Shown here one piece after another: positions 62,054 through 64,000 of a stretch of DNA of 64,000 nucleotides. The stretch's first letter is position 1; every line of letters starts with the position of its first letter. Location: NCBI GenBank assembly GCA_026874595.1, contig CM049316.1:75060676-75124675 (forward strand), in the 5' to 3' direction. The position numbers and the translations under genes are program-made. The DNA comes from Sipunculus nudus (taxonomy: Eukaryota > Annelida > Sipuncula > Golfingiida > Sipunculidae). The notes under the pieces are model-generated. The model saw only the letters and a list, made by a program, of their open reading frames with translations. It had not been told where the DNA came from and did no database searches.

Positions 62054-62196
62054 AAACAATTTATCATCACGAACAGTAATATGTCCTTTTTAAATCGTAT
62101 AATGTTTTCGTATCCCTTGTAAAATTCACTGTCAATGTCCGTGTTTACTGTATTTTCAAGGACCCGTTTTCATGATAGTCTAATATGCTTAAGCGT

Positions 62197-62199
62197 TTA

Positions 62200-62240
<41 letters not shown>
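62197..62240. repeat. (CA)n(TA)n microsatellite
   Basis: A clean dinucleotide tract. From 62241 to 63436 no gene is supported; a frame open from about 62371 to 62658 follows a possible acceptor TTTCAG but has no recognised domain. A poly-A run lies near 63388-63401. Confidence 0.9.
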
Positions 62241-62241
<1 letters not shown>

Positions 62242-63440
62242 TATTTCAACAAACGTCATTTAAAATCATTTTTATAAAGCTATATAAATTGTAGCATTTA
62301 AAGTAATATCAGTAATGAAATACTCTCAGGAATAAAAAGTTATCTTAAAAACATTTTAAATAAATTTCAGTGTGCAGCTAGAGCAGGCCCTACGGTCAAT
62401 CAATGCGGCCTTGCGCTGGCGTTGCCAGTTTTGTCATGTTTTGGATATCGAGACAGGTGGAGCTGGAGATGCGCTAATTCAATGGTGATTAGCCCTGTCC
62501 ACCCCGTTTACGCCCACAGTTTTAAATGTTTACACCAAATAAATGAAAACATCCATTTTATACTCATAATAATAAACCATTTAAGAAAAAAACCTGTTCA
62601 ACATCGAAATGCCAAAAATGTAATATTTTGCTATTACGTGACCAGATCTCTTTATTAAGCAAAATAGGTGTATGACACATGTATTGGACCTTCACAAATT
62701 TAACAAACATAAATACATTTATATTTTCACATCATTCATCGCCTGTAATTTTCTATTTCAGAAGGAATTCCCGAGCATCATTACACCTCTTGTGTTCTCT
62801 TTGTTTGTTTGTCTTGTTATGGCACATTTGCATCCCTCTCTACGACCCTACCCCTGTCTTAACTCCGCCTGGTGACCATAACGGTTCCCTGTCCGTCCTA
62901 AGCCCGAAAAAAGGAGGAAGGTTGGCGTTATGAGAAACCTGCTTATGCCCGTAAAATAACGTTACGTTTGTTTTTTTTTTTTAATTATTTTTTTCTTTGT
63001 TTATAAATTTATTAAGGTTAATTCACTGTTCACCAAACTTTTTTGCAAAAACAATGACGATCACCTTGTTACTTTATTATTCGTAGACATCGTAATTAAA
63101 CATGGGCTGTTCATATTTCCGCGGCTAGATGTCTCGTGATCCGGGCGTCCTGTTTGCTTTGTTTGAATGACGTCTTCAAGGTTCTATTTTTTTGCCGATT
63201 TCATATGGTTGTTGGCAAGATGTCTTTACAGGATAGACTTGTTTCTCATAAAATCGTTTAAACTGTTTATAGGAAAATTGAATGAGGTAGGTAACAATTT
63301 CGAATCAAGTTAATTACGCTTTTTATTCTCTCTTGCTCTTAGTGCAAAAAAATTAGGGTGCCCTTGACTTGCCAAAAATAATCGCAAAAAAAAAAAAAAA
63401 CAGTGAACAGGGATACTGGAACGCACTATATTTATAATGT

Positions 63441-63680
63441 ATGTTTTCAGGCAAGGTTTTCAGGAAATACGAAGGGAAGCTTCCAGTATCTGATACCAAA
63501 TATGGTCAGAACGTTAACTTTGCACTGGGGCATGGACATCTGATCTTCAAACGGACAGAGATCCAGTTCCACTTAAACAGAGATACGGAGCATAAATCGT
63601 CTCCGGGAAAACATCTCAGATACACCATAATGGCTAGACATCTGCATGGACAAATATTATATAATGTCGCAGTTCGATAA
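63441..63680 (+). CDS. Exon-like block of unknown family, copy at 63.4 kb
   Basis: Preceded by the same acceptor-like TATGTTTTCAG as the 37.6-kb copy. The frame reads VFRKYEGKLPVSDTKYGQN, then VNFALGHGHLIFKRTEIQF and RYTIMARHLHGQILYN to a stop at 63678. It is longer and more intact than its partner. Shared residues include YEGKLP, GHGHL.FKRTE.QFH and MARHL.G. No family recognised. Remaining sequence to 64000 shows no further exon. Confidence 0.45.
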   Translation: MFSGKVFRKYEGKLPVSDTKYGQNVNFALGHGHLIFKRTEIQFHLNRDTEHKSSPGKHLRYTIMARHLHGQILYNVAVR

Positions 63681-64000
63681 TGTCAGTAACTATAATGTCA
63701 CATATGAATATAGAGAGAAATGTTAATGTCGATAACAGTCGGGGGATCATAATGACAGTACCCGCAATTAGGCTATACTATAGAAGCTGTAATATAGAAG
63801 AATTCGCTTTCAGTCATCTTGAAAGATTGTCAGATACTTTTCTGCGATGTTTCCCGTGCGTTTAGGTAAAGATGAAGTGAAATCTAAACCCAATTTGCAC
63901 TGGTTTGGTATTTTTAATGTAATATAATTATGTTATGCCTTTTTGTTTCGAGTTTAAAAATCATATCGTATCTTGTTAGAGCCATCGACGTTTAGATATT

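Noticed and set aside
62371-62660. Frame open after a TTTCAG acceptor (CAARAGPTVNQCGLALALP), considered as a signal or pore-former-type N-terminus
   Set aside because: No motif could be confirmed, and a second frame over the same bases is also open.
1-64000. CRISPR arrays, bacterial operons, rRNA genes
   Set aside because: Repeats lack spacer structure, genes have introns and eukaryotic promoters, and no rRNA-like conserved stretches were seen.

Overview
The window reads as AT-rich, gene-poor nuclear DNA from an invertebrate animal. The evidence is split genes with GT-AG introns, many (TA)n, (CA)n and (GA)n microsatellites, several non-LTR retrotransposons at different stages of decay, and local segmental duplications. 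A marine lophotrochozoan, most likely a mollusc, is the best guess. That rests on retroelement types and repeat texture, not on a diagnostic gene.

Layout. (1) 1-6000, minus strand: the only confidently recognisable host gene, a secreted extracellular protein. In order it has a TATA box and 5' UTR exon, a signal-peptide exon running into a Pro/Glu/Arg minisatellite-coded repeat, a TSP1 exon, a VWA domain in two exons with phase-1 junctions, and a VWD exon that runs toward the left edge. An array of seven 18-bp palindromes on a 21-bp pitch lies just upstream of its promoter. (2) 7.0-11.6 kb: a LINE 3' fragment, a short-palindrome array, and a roughly 2.1-kb element with long inverted arms. (3) 11.6-28.4 kb: mostly non-coding, with three related segmental copies (16.6-18.5, 24.5-26.8 and 27.8-28.3 kb). 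They surround a decayed long ORF at 19.2-23.5 kb whose surviving motifs resemble a FEN/XPG-type nuclease. (4) 29-32.6 kb: a decayed LINE with a 2A-like motif. (5) 33.2-37.1 and 45.6-49.2 kb: two copies of one roughly 3.6-4 kb segment. An exon-like block at 37.6 kb recurs at 63.4 kb. (6) 49.3-50.1 kb: a broken DDE transposase C-terminus, then a PHD-finger remnant. (7) 50.8-62.05 kb: a second 2A-carrying LINE on the plus strand. It appears interrupted by a nearly intact L1/Tx1-like LINE on the minus strand (56.1-61.7 kb), which is flanked by a matching direct repeat and carries 299-bp tandem monomers at its 5' end.

The window therefore holds one host gene embedded in layered mobile DNA. No CRISPR array, operon, rRNA gene or tRNA gene was seen. 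Most positions were worked out by hand from the sequence. Exon joins are predictions unless phases are stated to match.
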